DNA from: Minisyncoccota bacterium
GTDB taxonomy: Bacteria; Verrucomicrobiota; Lentisphaeria; Oligosphaerales; MVZH01
NCBI GenBank assembly: GCA_021734725.1
Contig: JAIPIM010000060.1
Coordinates: 1-15,011, forward strand
DNA length: 15,011 nt
Direction: 5' to 3'
Part shown: positions 1 to 7,668 of the stretch, piece after piece
Position numbering within the stretch: position 1 is the stretch's first letter
Layout of the letters: each line of letters starts with the position of its first letter
Position numbers and translations under genes: made by a program
The notes under the pieces: generated by a model
Database searches by the model: none
Told to the model about the DNA's origin: nothing
Seen by the model: only the letters and a program-made list of their open reading frames with translations

Positions 1-128
1 TGCTCGAGGCTCTCCGAATCACCGGTCTTCTCCTTCTGACGAGCCACTACCGAACCGTCCGAAGCAACCACCAATGCAACAATGTTGGTCCCGCCCAAAT
101 CAATGCCAATTGTAAAATCCCGAGCCAT
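1..128 (-). CDS. ROK-family sugar kinase, N-terminal part (cut by window edge)
   Basis: Only the first 42 codons are present; the gene runs off the left edge. The translation begins MARDFTIGIDLGGTNIVALV, the phosphate-1 ATP-binding signature of ROK and hexokinase-type kinases (IGIDLGGTN at residues 7-15). ROK enzymes phosphorylate glucose, fructose, ManNAc or GlcNAc in the cytoplasm, and some family members are repressors. Repressors carry an N-terminal winged helix; here the kinase motif starts at residue 7, so an enzyme is likely. The ATG at 128-126 has a purine-rich AAAGGGG just upstream on the minus strand. The gene is divergent from the EIIA-fusion regulator at 418. Substrate cannot be told from this fragment: glucokinase is the default reading. 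ManNAc kinase (NanK) is also a ROK protein, but the nan-like genes lie about 8.7 kb away. Confidence 0.85.
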   Translation of the reverse strand, partial: MARDFTIGIDLGGTNIVALVVASDGSVVARQKEKTGDSESLE

Positions 129-417
129 TCAAGCCCCTTTCTCTCTGGTTAAACCTTATGCGTAAAGCTCTCGCCCTAAGCGCGTACTTAGTGCGGATGA
201 GATGTCGCCTTCTCGCTACACGAACCTTAACCGGTCGCAAGCTAAAATTCAAGAAAAAGAATGCGCCCTCATCTTTCCTTCGTATTCTTTACGCAAAACA
301 CAACGATATCGCTTGACTCATCGGAATAGTGCATTACCATGACAAAACATGACATATTGTCCGTTATCTGAACAATACGGAACTGACGAATAGGACAGTA
401 AACAGTGAGGACGGTCC
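129..417. other. Divergent intergenic region between the ROK kinase and the EIIA-fusion regulator
   Basis: This 289-nt stretch has no ORF I would call. It must hold the promoters of both flanking genes. It is more AT-rich than the genes, especially from about 240 to 400. I see one reasonable plus-strand promoter candidate (313-340) and no convincing operator, riboswitch or terminator. Confidence 0.6.
313..340 (+). promoter_or_regulatory. Candidate sigma70-type promoter for the EIIA-fusion gene
   Basis: TTGACT (313-318, 5 of 6 to consensus) is followed after 16 nt by TACCAT (335-340, 4 of 6). It lies about 80 nt upstream of the ATG at 418. The -10 match is weak, so this is only a candidate. 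Confidence 0.3.
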
Positions 418-1116
418 ATGATTCTGACACTCAAAGAACTGGCAAACTACCTCCGGGTCAACGAGCGCACAATCCTGCGCATGCAAGAAGCAGGACAGAT
501 TAAAGGCGTGAAGATCGGTGGTCAATGGCGATTCAATGGCAGCCAGATAGACCAGCTCTTCTTCCCGGACGCAAGCACTACGCCATCAGACGAAACTGTG
601 CCGCTGTCAGATCTCACGCGCAGCCATCTCGCTATACCACTCAGCCGAGTGCTCAAAGAAGACAGAATGATGCTGGATCTACAGGCATCCGATACGGAAG
701 GCGTTATCGACGAACTCTGCGGTGTCTTGCGCCAGCGGAATCTGATCTTGGACCTAAAAGATCTCCAAAAGCGACTGCTCGAGCGAGAAAAACTGCTCAG
801 CACAGGCGTCGGAAACGGCATTGCACTCCCCCACCCGCGCGACCCTATCCCAACTCTGCCGGAACCCGTAATGATTGTGGTCGGACGAAGCGAACAAGGA
901 GTCGCGTTTGAGGCAGTAGACGGGAAACCTGTGCATCTCTTTTTCCTCCTGTGCTGTCAGAATATCGAAATGCACCTTCATATGATGGGACGCCTGGCGC
1001 ACTTACTGCAACTCGAAAAAGTCGCCGAAACACTGAAAGAATGCACTCAACCGGAGGATGTCATACGTACCGTCATGGAAGTGGAACGACACGATTTCTT
1101 GCATGAGCCTGAGTAA
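418..1116 (+). CDS. Excisionase-type DNA-binding domain fused to PTS EIIA (fructose/nitrogen type)
   Basis: The protein has 232 residues and two domains. Residues 1-48 (MILTLKELANYLRVNERTIL onward) form a MerR/excisionase-type helix-turn-helix. Residues about 72-225 are an EIIA domain of the fructose/mannitol/PtsN class. The phosphorylatable histidine is His139 in GNGIALPHPR. The likely role is a transcription factor whose activity follows PTS phosphorylation state rather than a sugar-transport subunit: no EIIB, EIIC, HPr or EI gene lies nearby. The start is fixed by GAGG at 407-410, 7 nt upstream of the ATG. It faces the minus-strand AmaP-like gene, with 45 nt between their stops. The target genes are unknown; the divergent ROK kinase is the obvious candidate by position. 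Confidence 0.88.
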   Translation: MILTLKELANYLRVNERTILRMQEAGQIKGVKIGGQWRFNGSQIDQLFFPDASTTPSDETVPLSDLTRSHLAIPLSRVLKEDRMMLDLQASDTEGVIDELCGVLRQRNLILDLKDLQKRLLEREKLLSTGVGNGIALPHPRDPIPTLPEPVMIVVGRSEQGVAFEAVDGKPVHLFFLLCCQNIEMHLHMMGRLAHLLQLEKVAETLKECTQPEDVIRTVMEVERHDFLHEPE

Positions 1117-1129
1117 CACCGACAGCACA

Positions 1130-1159
1130 CGACGCCACGGGCCTTTTCGCATGGCGTCG
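1130..1159. other. Hairpin between two convergent genes
   Basis: CGACGCCA (1130-1137) and TGGCGTCG (1152-1159) are perfect 8-nt inverted arms around a 14-nt loop. The hairpin sits between the convergent stops at 1116 and 1162. No T-tract follows on either strand, so it is not a standard intrinsic terminator. It may still block read-through or protect 3' ends. Confidence 0.4.
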
Positions 1160-1161
1160 CG

Positions 1162-1722
1162 CTAGGGTTGCTGGTCAGGCTCTTCCGTATACGGGGGAGA
1201 CGAAGACGAGCGATCGTAGCCAGCCTTGCGCGTCTCTTTCGCAATCTTGTCCTGATTCGCCTCCATACTGCGAACGCGAATATTTACGCGTACCGGACGA
1301 TCCAACCCAAGCTTTTGACTCGCATCTGCAATAATGCGACGCTGTAAAACATCCCTGAGCGGGACAAGATCCGTTCCCGGCACTACCCCGACCTCGACAT
1401 CGAGCACCAGCAACTGCTTGTGGGTGCGCATGCCGATATTACGAAGGGACGCCTCCTCAAATTCGTACATGATCCGACGCACAAACTCTTCGACCGCAGT
1501 GAGGGTGATGAACAAATCCCCATTCTCACCCGCCACCGATAGCCCCTTGCAACGCACTGAACGCCCAAAGCATCGATAGACCAGCCAAATGAGAAGCATA
1601 CAGGCAAGGAACACGGCAATACCCGTGACAAAGCCATCCTCAAAAGAGGCCGTTACACCAAACCACCTCTCCAAATTAAACCAACCGGTCAAGTTTTCCT
1701 GCAACACAGTGAGAAAGCTCAT
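1162..1722 (-). CDS. AmaP-like Asp23-family membrane protein
   Basis: The protein has 186 residues. After about 35 polar residues there is one hydrophobic span near residues 33-50 (TGIAVFLACMLLIWLVY). A basic stretch and an Asp23-like globular part follow (LSVAGENGDLFITLTAVEEF, then a V-D-V-E-V-G-V-V-P strand). The C-terminus is polar and Pro/Ser/Glu-rich. This is the layout of alkaline-shock membrane anchor proteins (AmaP), which in Gram-positives tether Asp23 to the membrane, although those usually have two membrane spans. A GTG at 1734 is in frame, but the ATG at 1722 is preferred because GGAGG lies 5 nt before it. The gene starts 17 nt after the Asp23-family gene ends, so the two are surely cotranscribed and probably interact. 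Confidence 0.7.
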   Translation of the reverse strand: MSFLTVLQENLTGWFNLERWFGVTASFEDGFVTGIAVFLACMLLIWLVYRCFGRSVRCKGLSVAGENGDLFITLTAVEEFVRRIMYEFEEASLRNIGMRTHKQLLVLDVEVGVVPGTDLVPLRDVLQRRIIADASQKLGLDRPVRVNIRVRSMEANQDKIAKETRKAGYDRSSSSPPYTEEPDQQP

Positions 1723-1739
1723 GTGATCCTCCACCCTAC

Positions 1740-2207
1740 CTATTGCCGTTCTTCTGCCTCAGACTCTTCCGGCACCACATCCTCAAGATCTTGCACAACA
1801 ACGTTGACCGCTGTCACATGTTTACCGGTAAGCTCCTCGACACGCGAACTGATCACGTCTTGAACCAACGCGGCCACTTCAGGAACTTTGACGCCAAACT
1901 GCAGAACCAGCGTCACGGAGATGTTCACCGCCTCCCCCTCCAGTTCAACCATAATGCTGCTTTCCTGGCTTTTGCGCCCAATCATTTCAGCTAAGCCGCT
2001 GACTATGCTTGCGCTGGCGAACCGAACGACACCGTCCACCTCAAGCGTATATTTTCGCACAACCGCCGCAATCACGTTCTCTGAAATACGAATCGCGCCG
2101 GTCTCGGTCTCGTCGGCCGTCAACATCTCAGCCGTCATCGAGGGAGGCGATTTCGGAACTGCTTCCTGGGGCTTGTTCTCACTCTGCTTCTTCTTCTGAT
2201 CACTCAT
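1740..2207 (-). CDS. Asp23/Gls24-family envelope stress-type protein (YqhY-like)
   Basis: The protein has 155 residues. A polar, Lys/Glu-rich N-terminus (about residues 1-35) leads into the Asp23 core: GAIRISENVIAAVVRKYTLE, then VDGVVRFASAS, an alternating strand VNISVTLVLQFGVKVPEV, and a final strand VTAVNVVVQDLE. The tail is acidic. The ATG at 2207 has AGGAGG 7 nt upstream. It is the third gene of an accB-accC-asp23 string, the same order as accB-accC-yqhY in Bacillus subtilis, where YqhY is linked to acetyl-CoA carboxylase control. The sequence does not show whether this protein acts on the carboxylase or on the envelope. The downstream AmaP-like gene suggests membrane anchoring. Confidence 0.8.
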   Translation of the reverse strand: MSDQKKKQSENKPQEAVPKSPPSMTAEMLTADETETGAIRISENVIAAVVRKYTLEVDGVVRFASASIVSGLAEMIGRKSQESSIMVELEGEAVNISVTLVLQFGVKVPEVAALVQDVISSRVEELTGKHVTAVNVVVQDLEDVVPEESEAEERQ

Positions 2208-2252
2208 GGATATCCTCCTGAATACAAGGGGCTATTAGCTGTGCATCCACAC

Positions 2253-3617
2253 TTATTCGGGTTCTTCGAACCATCCCATCTCAAGTAAATGCTCCAGATA
2301 ACCGGTATGATAATCGCCGCGAACCACATCCTCGCGATTGATGACGTACGCGGCAAAGTCAATGGTCGTATGCACACCCTCGACAGTATACTCATACAAC
2401 GCCCGGGAACAACGTGCAAGTGCTTCGCTACGGTCACGCCCGTGCACAATGAGCTTTCCAATCATACTGTCATAGGTGGGCGGTACGACATACCCTTGGT
2501 AAACATGGCTGTCAACACGCACGCCGGGACCGCCGGGCGGCGAGTACAAATTGATCTTGCCGGGACACGGCGCAAAGTTCCGTGCCGGATTTTCTGCATT
2601 AATACGCACTTCGATCGCGTGACCGTCCATCACAACGTCACTCTGGCTTACCGGCAGTTTCTCGCCGGCAGCAATACGGATCTGCTCCTTGATTAAATCA
2701 ATGCCGGTCACCATCTCAGTCACCGGATGCTCAACCTGAATACGGGTGTTCATCTCCATAAAGTAAAACTTGCCGTCCGCACCCAACAGAAACTCCACGG
2801 TACCGGCATTCACATAGTCCACGGCCTTCGCGGCTTTCACGGCCGCGGCACCCATCTTGTCGCGTAACTTACTGTCCATGATAGGGCATGGACTCTCCTC
2901 AATCAACTTCTGGTGCCGTCGCTGCAAACTGCAGTCACGTTCCCCAAGATGAATAACATTGCCATGCGCATCGGCCAGTATCTGAATTTCCACGTGACGG
3001 GGATTTACAATGAATTTTTCCAAGTACACGTCACCGGAACCAAACGCCATCTCGGACTCGCTGCGAGCAGCATGATAGTTCTTCACCAACGACGCGTCAT
3101 TGTGCACTACCCGCATACCTTTGCCACCGCCGCCGGCGGATGCCTTGATCATTACCGGGTACCCCATCTCATGCGCACATTCGAGTGCCGCCTTCTCGTC
3201 GCGCAGAATGCCGTTACTGCCGGGAGTTATCGGAACCCCCGCCTTGCGCATGGTGTCACGAGCGTTCGCCTTGTCACCCATACCGCGAATGGCATGCGGA
3301 GAAGGACCGATGAACGTGATCTTACACTCTTCGCATACTTCGGCAAAATGGGCGTTCTCGGCGAGAAAACCGTACCCCGGATGAATGGCGTCCACATCGC
3401 ATACTTCAGCAGCGGCAACAAGACGATCGATCTTCAAATAACTCTCACCGCTGGACGCGGGACCAATGCAGATAGCCTCATCGGCAAGCTGCGCAGCTAA
3501 TGTGTCGTGGTCCGCCTCCGAATAAGCGACCACACTGTGTATGCCCAAGTCGCGACACGCCCGCACAATACGTAAGGCAATCTCACCACGATTGGCAATG
3601 AGAATACGTGAGATCAT
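2253..3617 (-). CDS. accC: Acetyl-CoA carboxylase, biotin carboxylase subunit
   Basis: It carboxylates the biotin on AccB using ATP and bicarbonate, the first half-reaction of malonyl-CoA synthesis for fatty acids. The 454 residues match the usual length of about 450. In order: a biotin carboxylase N-terminal domain (MISRILIANRGEIALRI), an ATP-grasp domain with Lys116, Lys158 and the glycine loop GGGGKGMR (162-169), and the catalytic block FMEMNTRIQVEHPVTE. In that block Glu288, Asn290, Arg292 and Glu296 fall at the E. coli positions, and Arg338 is in EVRIN. All expected active-site residues are present. AAGGAG lies just upstream of the ATG at 3617. It follows accB by 53 nt and precedes the Asp23-family gene. 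The carboxyltransferase genes accA and accD are not in the window. Confidence 0.97.
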   Translation of the reverse strand: MISRILIANRGEIALRIVRACRDLGIHSVVAYSEADHDTLAAQLADEAICIGPASSGESYLKIDRLVAAAEVCDVDAIHPGYGFLAENAHFAEVCEECKITFIGPSPHAIRGMGDKANARDTMRKAGVPITPGSNGILRDEKAALECAHEMGYPVMIKASAGGGGKGMRVVHNDASLVKNYHAARSESEMAFGSGDVYLEKFIVNPRHVEIQILADAHGNVIHLGERDCSLQRRHQKLIEESPCPIMDSKLRDKMGAAAVKAAKAVDYVNAGTVEFLLGADGKFYFMEMNTRIQVEHPVTEMVTGIDLIKEQIRIAAGEKLPVSQSDVVMDGHAIEVRINAENPARNFAPCPGKINLYSPPGGPGVRVDSHVYQGYVVPPTYDSMIGKLIVHGRDRSEALARCSRALYEYTVEGVHTTIDFAAYVINREDVVRGDYHTGYLEHLLEMGWFEEPE

Positions 3618-3670
3618 AGAAACTCCTTAGCGATTACCGGAAACGCTGTAAAACGAGGCCCGGCACGTCG

Positions 3671-4144
3671 TTATGCAGGCTCCAATTCGAACATGGGCTG
3701 CCCATATTCAACCGGGGTTGCGTTCTCCACCAAGACACGGCGTATCGTACCGCTGCACTCCGCCTTAATCTCGTTCATGACTTTCATCGCCTCAACAATA
3801 CACACCACAGTTTCCTCATCGACTTCCTGACCAGCCTTTACAAACGGGGCTGCATCAGGAGCGGGAGACGCATAAAAGGTGCCGACAATGGGGGAGTCAA
3901 TGGTTACCATCCCTTCCGTCACTTCAGCAGCTTCCCCAGTAGAAACTGGCGACTCCCCGGCAGCTTGCGGCGGCGGAGTCGCGGATGCCTGGGCCGGATA
4001 AACGGGAACCGACGGCGCCGACACGCCAGCATCCGTCGCACCACGCTTAATCTTCAGCCGCATATCTTCGCTCTCAAGCGAAAATTCGGTTAACTCGTAC
4101 TCTTTCATCAACTTCGCAACCTTGTCGATTTCATCAAATTTCAT
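3671..4144 (-). CDS. accB: Acetyl-CoA carboxylase, biotin carboxyl carrier protein
   Basis: This carrier swings biotin between AccC and the carboxyltransferase. From the ATG at 4144 it has 157 residues. Residues 1-34 (MKFDEIDKVAKLMKEYELTE...) are the N-terminal AccB helix. Residues about 35-75 are a Pro/Ala-rich linker. The biotinyl domain follows, with the acceptor Lys121 in VEAMKVMNEI; canonical AccB has EAMKM, here Val replaces Met. The in-frame ATG at 4153 and an upstream start at 4186 would add residues, but AAGGA lies 8 nt before 4144 and family alignment supports that start. It is the first acc gene and follows aroQ after 170 nt that carry no ORF, so a promoter of its own is possible, though I could not pick one. 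Confidence 0.95.
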   Translation of the reverse strand: MKFDEIDKVAKLMKEYELTEFSLESEDMRLKIKRGATDAGVSAPSVPVYPAQASATPPPQAAGESPVSTGEAAEVTEGMVTIDSPIVGTFYASPAPDAAPFVKAGQEVDEETVVCIVEAMKVMNEIKAECSGTIRRVLVENATPVEYGQPMFELEPA

Positions 4145-4314
4145 AGTCGACATCCTTGTTGCTGGTTTATCGCTCGCCGCGTCCAACCTGATTGAACTTC
4201 GCGCTCGCCTATCGTCGCGGTTTCAACTGTCCGTGGATCGTTCAGAATAAGCGCCGAATGCAGTGATCATAAAGAGACCCGCAGCTTGCTCACCACAGAT
4301 ACAAAGGCACGCAC

Positions 4315-4770
4315 TTAAACGGTCTTGCCTTTCGAAGTACGCCGCAGATGTTCCACAAGAGCCCGTACCGCCCACTCGTATCCTCTTACACCAAAACCGC
4401 TGAGCATGCCCAAGCACACAGGTGCAATAAACGACGTCCGGCGGAACGATTCGCGCGCGGATACATTGCTGATGTGAAGCTCCACAACCGGTAAGCCAGA
4501 CGCCGCGACAGCATCGCGAATGGCCACACTGGTGTGCGTGTAGGCCGCCGGATTGATGACAATGCCGTCACAATCCGCCCGCGCATCACCGATCCATTCG
4601 ACAAGCTCCCCTTCGTGATTGCTCTGACGACATTCGATCGTGACACCAAGGTCATCAGCCACGCGTTCAACCAAGGTCTCAATGTCAGCCAACGTTTCGT
4701 ACCCATAAATGGACGGTTCACGTTGACCAAGCAGGTGCAGATTAGGACCATTCAATACCAGCACCTTCAT
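4315..4770 (-). CDS. aroQ: 3-dehydroquinate dehydratase, type II
   Basis: It converts 3-dehydroquinate to 3-dehydroshikimate in the shikimate pathway, as a cytoplasmic dodecamer in known members. From the ATG at 4770 it has 151 residues, the usual type II size. Visible motifs are NGPNLHLLGQREPSIYG with catalytic Tyr22 and Arg17, QSNHEGELVEWI, INPAAYTHTSVA (Asn73, His79), and VELHISNVSARESFR (His99, Arg110). A longer in-frame start at 4812 would add 14 basic residues that the family lacks. GGGGAG sits about 10 nt upstream of 4770. Linkage of aroQ to accBC is common in bacteria, usually with efp between them; efp is absent here. Confidence 0.96.
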   Translation of the reverse strand: MKVLVLNGPNLHLLGQREPSIYGYETLADIETLVERVADDLGVTIECRQSNHEGELVEWIGDARADCDGIVINPAAYTHTSVAIRDAVAASGLPVVELHISNVSARESFRRTSFIAPVCLGMLSGFGVRGYEWAVRALVEHLRRTSKGKTV

Positions 4771-4842
4771 TGCCGTCTGTCTCCCCTGCGTTGTGCGTTG
4801 TCCGCGTCTCACGTCTCGGTGGATAGAGGTGTAATTTTCCGT

Positions 4843-4870
4843 ACTATATCACCGCCAACCTGTTGAGCAA
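4843..4870 (-). promoter_or_regulatory. Candidate promoter for aroQ and possibly accBC
   Basis: On the minus strand, TTGCTC (4870-4865) is followed after 16 nt by TATAGT (4848-4843, 5 of 6 to consensus). It lies about 70 nt upstream of the aroQ ATG, just past the 3' end of the upstream ligase gene. The -35 match is only 3 of 6. Confidence 0.35.
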
Positions 4871-4872
4871 TG

Positions 4873-6654
4873 TCATTGCACACCGACACGCCGGATGCGA
4901 GCCTCCAATGGATCACGTACGGAATTGCCGGGATCCCAGTATATCGCTTTCTTCATCGCAGCCCGCGCGGCAGCCACATCTCCACACAAGAGCCGCTGCT
5001 CCGCAAGCGCATACCACCACCCCCCCCTGTGCGGGGTCCGATGCAAGGCACCCGCGTAGGCCTCGGCAGCCATCGCGTGATAGCCGCGAGCAGCAGCAGC
5101 TTTGGCAAACAACGCATCCGGATGGGGTGAAAACGGCAGTCGCGCGCGTGCCTTCTCGGACTGCTCACGAAGGCGAACAATATTGACAAAGGGCTTGGCC
5201 GCCTGACGGGTCAAGACCCCATAAGCGCGCTCGCCGGACCACCGCCAGAGCGCGCCGATGCTTACAACGGCAATTCCCGTAAACACAAGCCGTACCCACA
5301 ACTGTCCACTCTTCTCCTTCCTCTGCTCAGGCGGTACGCAGATCAGGGGAATGATCGCAACCGTCATTACCGTACCGGGTATTTGAATATTGAAATCCAG
5401 CAACGCATGCAGAGACCAAGCCGCCAAACCGCATTGCGCCGCGGTCAGCCACAGACTGTTTGCGCCGCCCAGTCGATCACGCGGTCGCACAAAAGACACA
5501 AAACCAATCGGTAAGGCCAGCAACACAACGGCACCTATCACGCCCCACACCCCCGTCTGAGAAACAAAAAAAACAGCCACATTATGAGGAGCACGCGTTT
5601 CCTCCGCGGCCAGCGGCTTGAGACGAAGATAATACGGGAAAAACTCGCCCAGACCAACACCCGCGACAGGATGCCGCACCGCCATCTCGACACCCGTCCG
5701 ATAATAATCCATACGAGCCTCAAGAGACGAAAGGGTGCGACCGCGACTGACAAAGGCGAAAAGTGCGACAGCACATACGAACCCAAGCGTCGCCAACGGC
5801 AGACGCCAGCGTTTCAGACCCGGATAACACATAACGGCAATCACAACACCGCCGCCGAGTCCAGCCACGGCGGCACGGCTGCCGCTCACTATCAGACCGC
5901 CGGCAAACAAACCACCGCCAACAAACAGAAACAACGCTCGGCTCAGTCCGGATGGAGTAAACCGTCCCCCAATCTGCCAGAGACACACAAGAAACAGCGG
6001 CCCCGTCAGAATCAGGTGGGCCGCAAAACTGTTGGGATAAATGAAACTGGCGGACGCACGCCCCTGCATCAAGCGATCACGAATTTCGGCAGGTATCTCG
6101 CCACCCTGTATCTCAGCCGTACGCTCGATGTACTCGAGCGTCTCCGCATAACCTCCGCCCTTGACTTGATACCAGCCGCTGATCAGCGTCAGGAATACCG
6201 CCGTCATCACAGCCGTCAACGCCCATCTTCGCAGACACGGATCACGAGGTAAAACCCACGCCACGGACGCGGCCAGACAGAAAACACCCAGAAGATGCCA
6301 CAGAAAAAGCAGCGCATAGTCCCATTCCGTCGTGCGCAAAAGACCAAGAACGCACACACCAAACAAGACCAGCCATACAGCCGGTACCAGCCAGTGCCGA
6401 CGGAGTTGCGCCGGTGGCGGATAAACAACGGTTGCTCCAAGCAGTGCAATTCCGCATAATACCGGTGCCAGAAAGGGCGGCCAAACAGCGATCACCCACT
6501 CCAACCAGCCAAAAGGGAAAAGACTGATGGCGCCAGTGTTGACGACTGAACCAAACTTTAACGGAGCAATGAACAGCAGAGCAGCAATCAGAGACCGAAC
6601 AAACACACGCAACACAACCCCCACACCACCAACCTCATCTGAACACTCACCCAT
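4873..6654 (-). CDS. O-antigen ligase/polymerase (Wzy_C-type) membrane protein with helical C-terminal tail
   Basis: From the ATG at 6654 it has 593 residues. A GTG at 6696 would add 14; GGAAGG is about 12 nt before the ATG, so the start is not firm. The first 470 residues are rich in hydrophobic spans, roughly ten to twelve. They carry O-antigen ligase/polymerase signatures: SASFIYPNSFAAHLILTGPL, then RHPVAGVGLGEFFPYY, a periplasmic-loop APHNVAVFF (the HN pair), and HALLDFNIQIPG. The last 110 residues are soluble, with TPR-like helices (ALFAKAAAARGYHAMAAEAY and GDVAAARAAMKKAIYWDPGN). Such proteins join polysaccharide to lipid A or protein, or polymerise repeat units, in the inner membrane. 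Ligase and polymerase cannot be separated by sequence alone. It is downstream of the RicT-like gene and near a divergent glycosyltransferase. Confidence 0.82.
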   Translation of the reverse strand: MGECSDEVGGVGVVLRVFVRSLIAALLFIAPLKFGSVVNTGAISLFPFGWLEWVIAVWPPFLAPVLCGIALLGATVVYPPPAQLRRHWLVPAVWLVLFGVCVLGLLRTTEWDYALLFLWHLLGVFCLAASVAWVLPRDPCLRRWALTAVMTAVFLTLISGWYQVKGGGYAETLEYIERTAEIQGGEIPAEIRDRLMQGRASASFIYPNSFAAHLILTGPLFLVCLWQIGGRFTPSGLSRALFLFVGGGLFAGGLIVSGSRAAVAGLGGGVVIAVMCYPGLKRWRLPLATLGFVCAVALFAFVSRGRTLSSLEARMDYYRTGVEMAVRHPVAGVGLGEFFPYYLRLKPLAAEETRAPHNVAVFFVSQTGVWGVIGAVVLLALPIGFVSFVRPRDRLGGANSLWLTAAQCGLAAWSLHALLDFNIQIPGTVMTVAIIPLICVPPEQRKEKSGQLWVRLVFTGIAVVSIGALWRWSGERAYGVLTRQAAKPFVNIVRLREQSEKARARLPFSPHPDALFAKAAAARGYHAMAAEAYAGALHRTPHRGGWWYALAEQRLLCGDVAAARAAMKKAIYWDPGNSVRDPLEARIRRVGVQ

Positions 6655-6725
6655 ATCGCCAAAACCCTTCCTTGCCGCCCCAAAGGTGACGCTCACAATG
6701 TGATACCTGTGGCGCCCGGGCCAAA

Positions 6726-7613
6726 CTATTTCTTGCGGCGTTCGCTTTTCTTGCGGTCTTTCACATTAATGTCGTCCGCCGGAAAATCGCGAATCTGACC
6801 ATCCTGGTTCTCTAAACGCACACGAACCATGCGGGTCAGCGCATTACAGTCAAGCACACGACCGGGGCCCTCCGGAGTCTCGCATTTCGTCCCGCTGCGC
6901 GGTAATTGACGAAACATTTCTTTGTACCCCTCAACCTCGTAACGCAAGCAACACTTCAAACGCCCGCATCCCCCCGATACACTGTTGGGATTAAGCGAAA
7001 TTCGCTGCGCTTTCGCCATGCGAACGTTGACGCTCTCAAAAGACTTCAATACCGTCGCGCAACAGAAGGGCCGCCCACACGGACCGAGCCCCCCCTGAAT
7101 GGAAGCCTCGTCCCGCACTCCGATCTGACGTAATTCCACCCGCGTATGAAGCGCACCGGACAGGTCCCGAACTAAATCCCGAAAATCCACCCTGCCGTCG
7201 GCCACAAAAAGAAAAATGGCAAGACTCTTGTCAAAGGTGTAATGGCAGTTGATAAGCTTCATGTTGAGATTATGCTCGGTGATCTTCCTCTGACCAGTCC
7301 GAAACATCGATTTCGCACGCGCCTCATTCTCGTGCGCCTTGCCTTTGTCTACCAAGGTCATCACACGCACAATCTCAGGCTCTTTGCCCCCGCGAAACTT
7401 GCGCCCCCATTCCTTATCGGACGACGCATCGGACGTGCCCTCTTCGCCGTCCCCACAACAACCCTCACCCGTGCAAGCCTCCACCCGGCCGGAATCCTCG
7501 TACTTGTCAAACCGAATGATAACATCGTCTCCGCATTTGACGTGAAGACCCTCGTTCGCAAGGCATTCGTACTTGATTCCCTCAGAAACAGCAACAGTGT
7601 ATGTTCGTGTCAT
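6726..7613 (-). CDS. PSP1-domain / RicT-family protein
   Basis: The protein has 295 residues from the ATG at 7613, with GGGAG about 10 nt upstream. A TTG 30 nt further up is in frame but less likely. The C-terminal half is a textbook RicT (YaaT) segment: GGLGPCGRPFCC (174-185), MAKAQRISLNPNSVSGGCGR (199-218) and LKCCLRYE (219-226). The paired cysteines (179/184/185 and 216/221/222) resemble those linked to Fe-S binding in the Bacillus Ric complex. RicT, RicA and RicF assist RNase Y-dependent mRNA processing in Firmicutes; outside that group RicT often occurs alone and its role is uncertain. Residues about 44-78 are an insertion with an extra C-x4-CC (47, 52, 53). The Lys/Arg-rich end (KDRKKSERRKK) could contact RNA. 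It is probably cotranscribed with the downstream ligase-like gene. Confidence 0.85.
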   Translation of the reverse strand: MTRTYTVAVSEGIKYECLANEGLHVKCGDDVIIRFDKYEDSGRVEACTGEGCCGDGEEGTSDASSDKEWGRKFRGGKEPEIVRVMTLVDKGKAHENEARAKSMFRTGQRKITEHNLNMKLINCHYTFDKSLAIFLFVADGRVDFRDLVRDLSGALHTRVELRQIGVRDEASIQGGLGPCGRPFCCATVLKSFESVNVRMAKAQRISLNPNSVSGGCGRLKCCLRYEVEGYKEMFRQLPRSGTKCETPEGPGRVLDCNALTRMVRVRLENQDGQIRDFPADDINVKDRKKSERRKK

Positions 7614-7668
7614 TATATAAAGGCTCCCTTTGAAGGCCGACAACCCAGTAATCTAACATAACATTGTC

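Noticed and set aside
4818..4853. Imperfect hairpin downstream of the ligase-like gene (GGTG..ATAG / CTAT..CACC)
   Set aside because: Only eight pairs with an internal loop and no T-tract on the minus strand; it also overlaps the proposed aroQ promoter.
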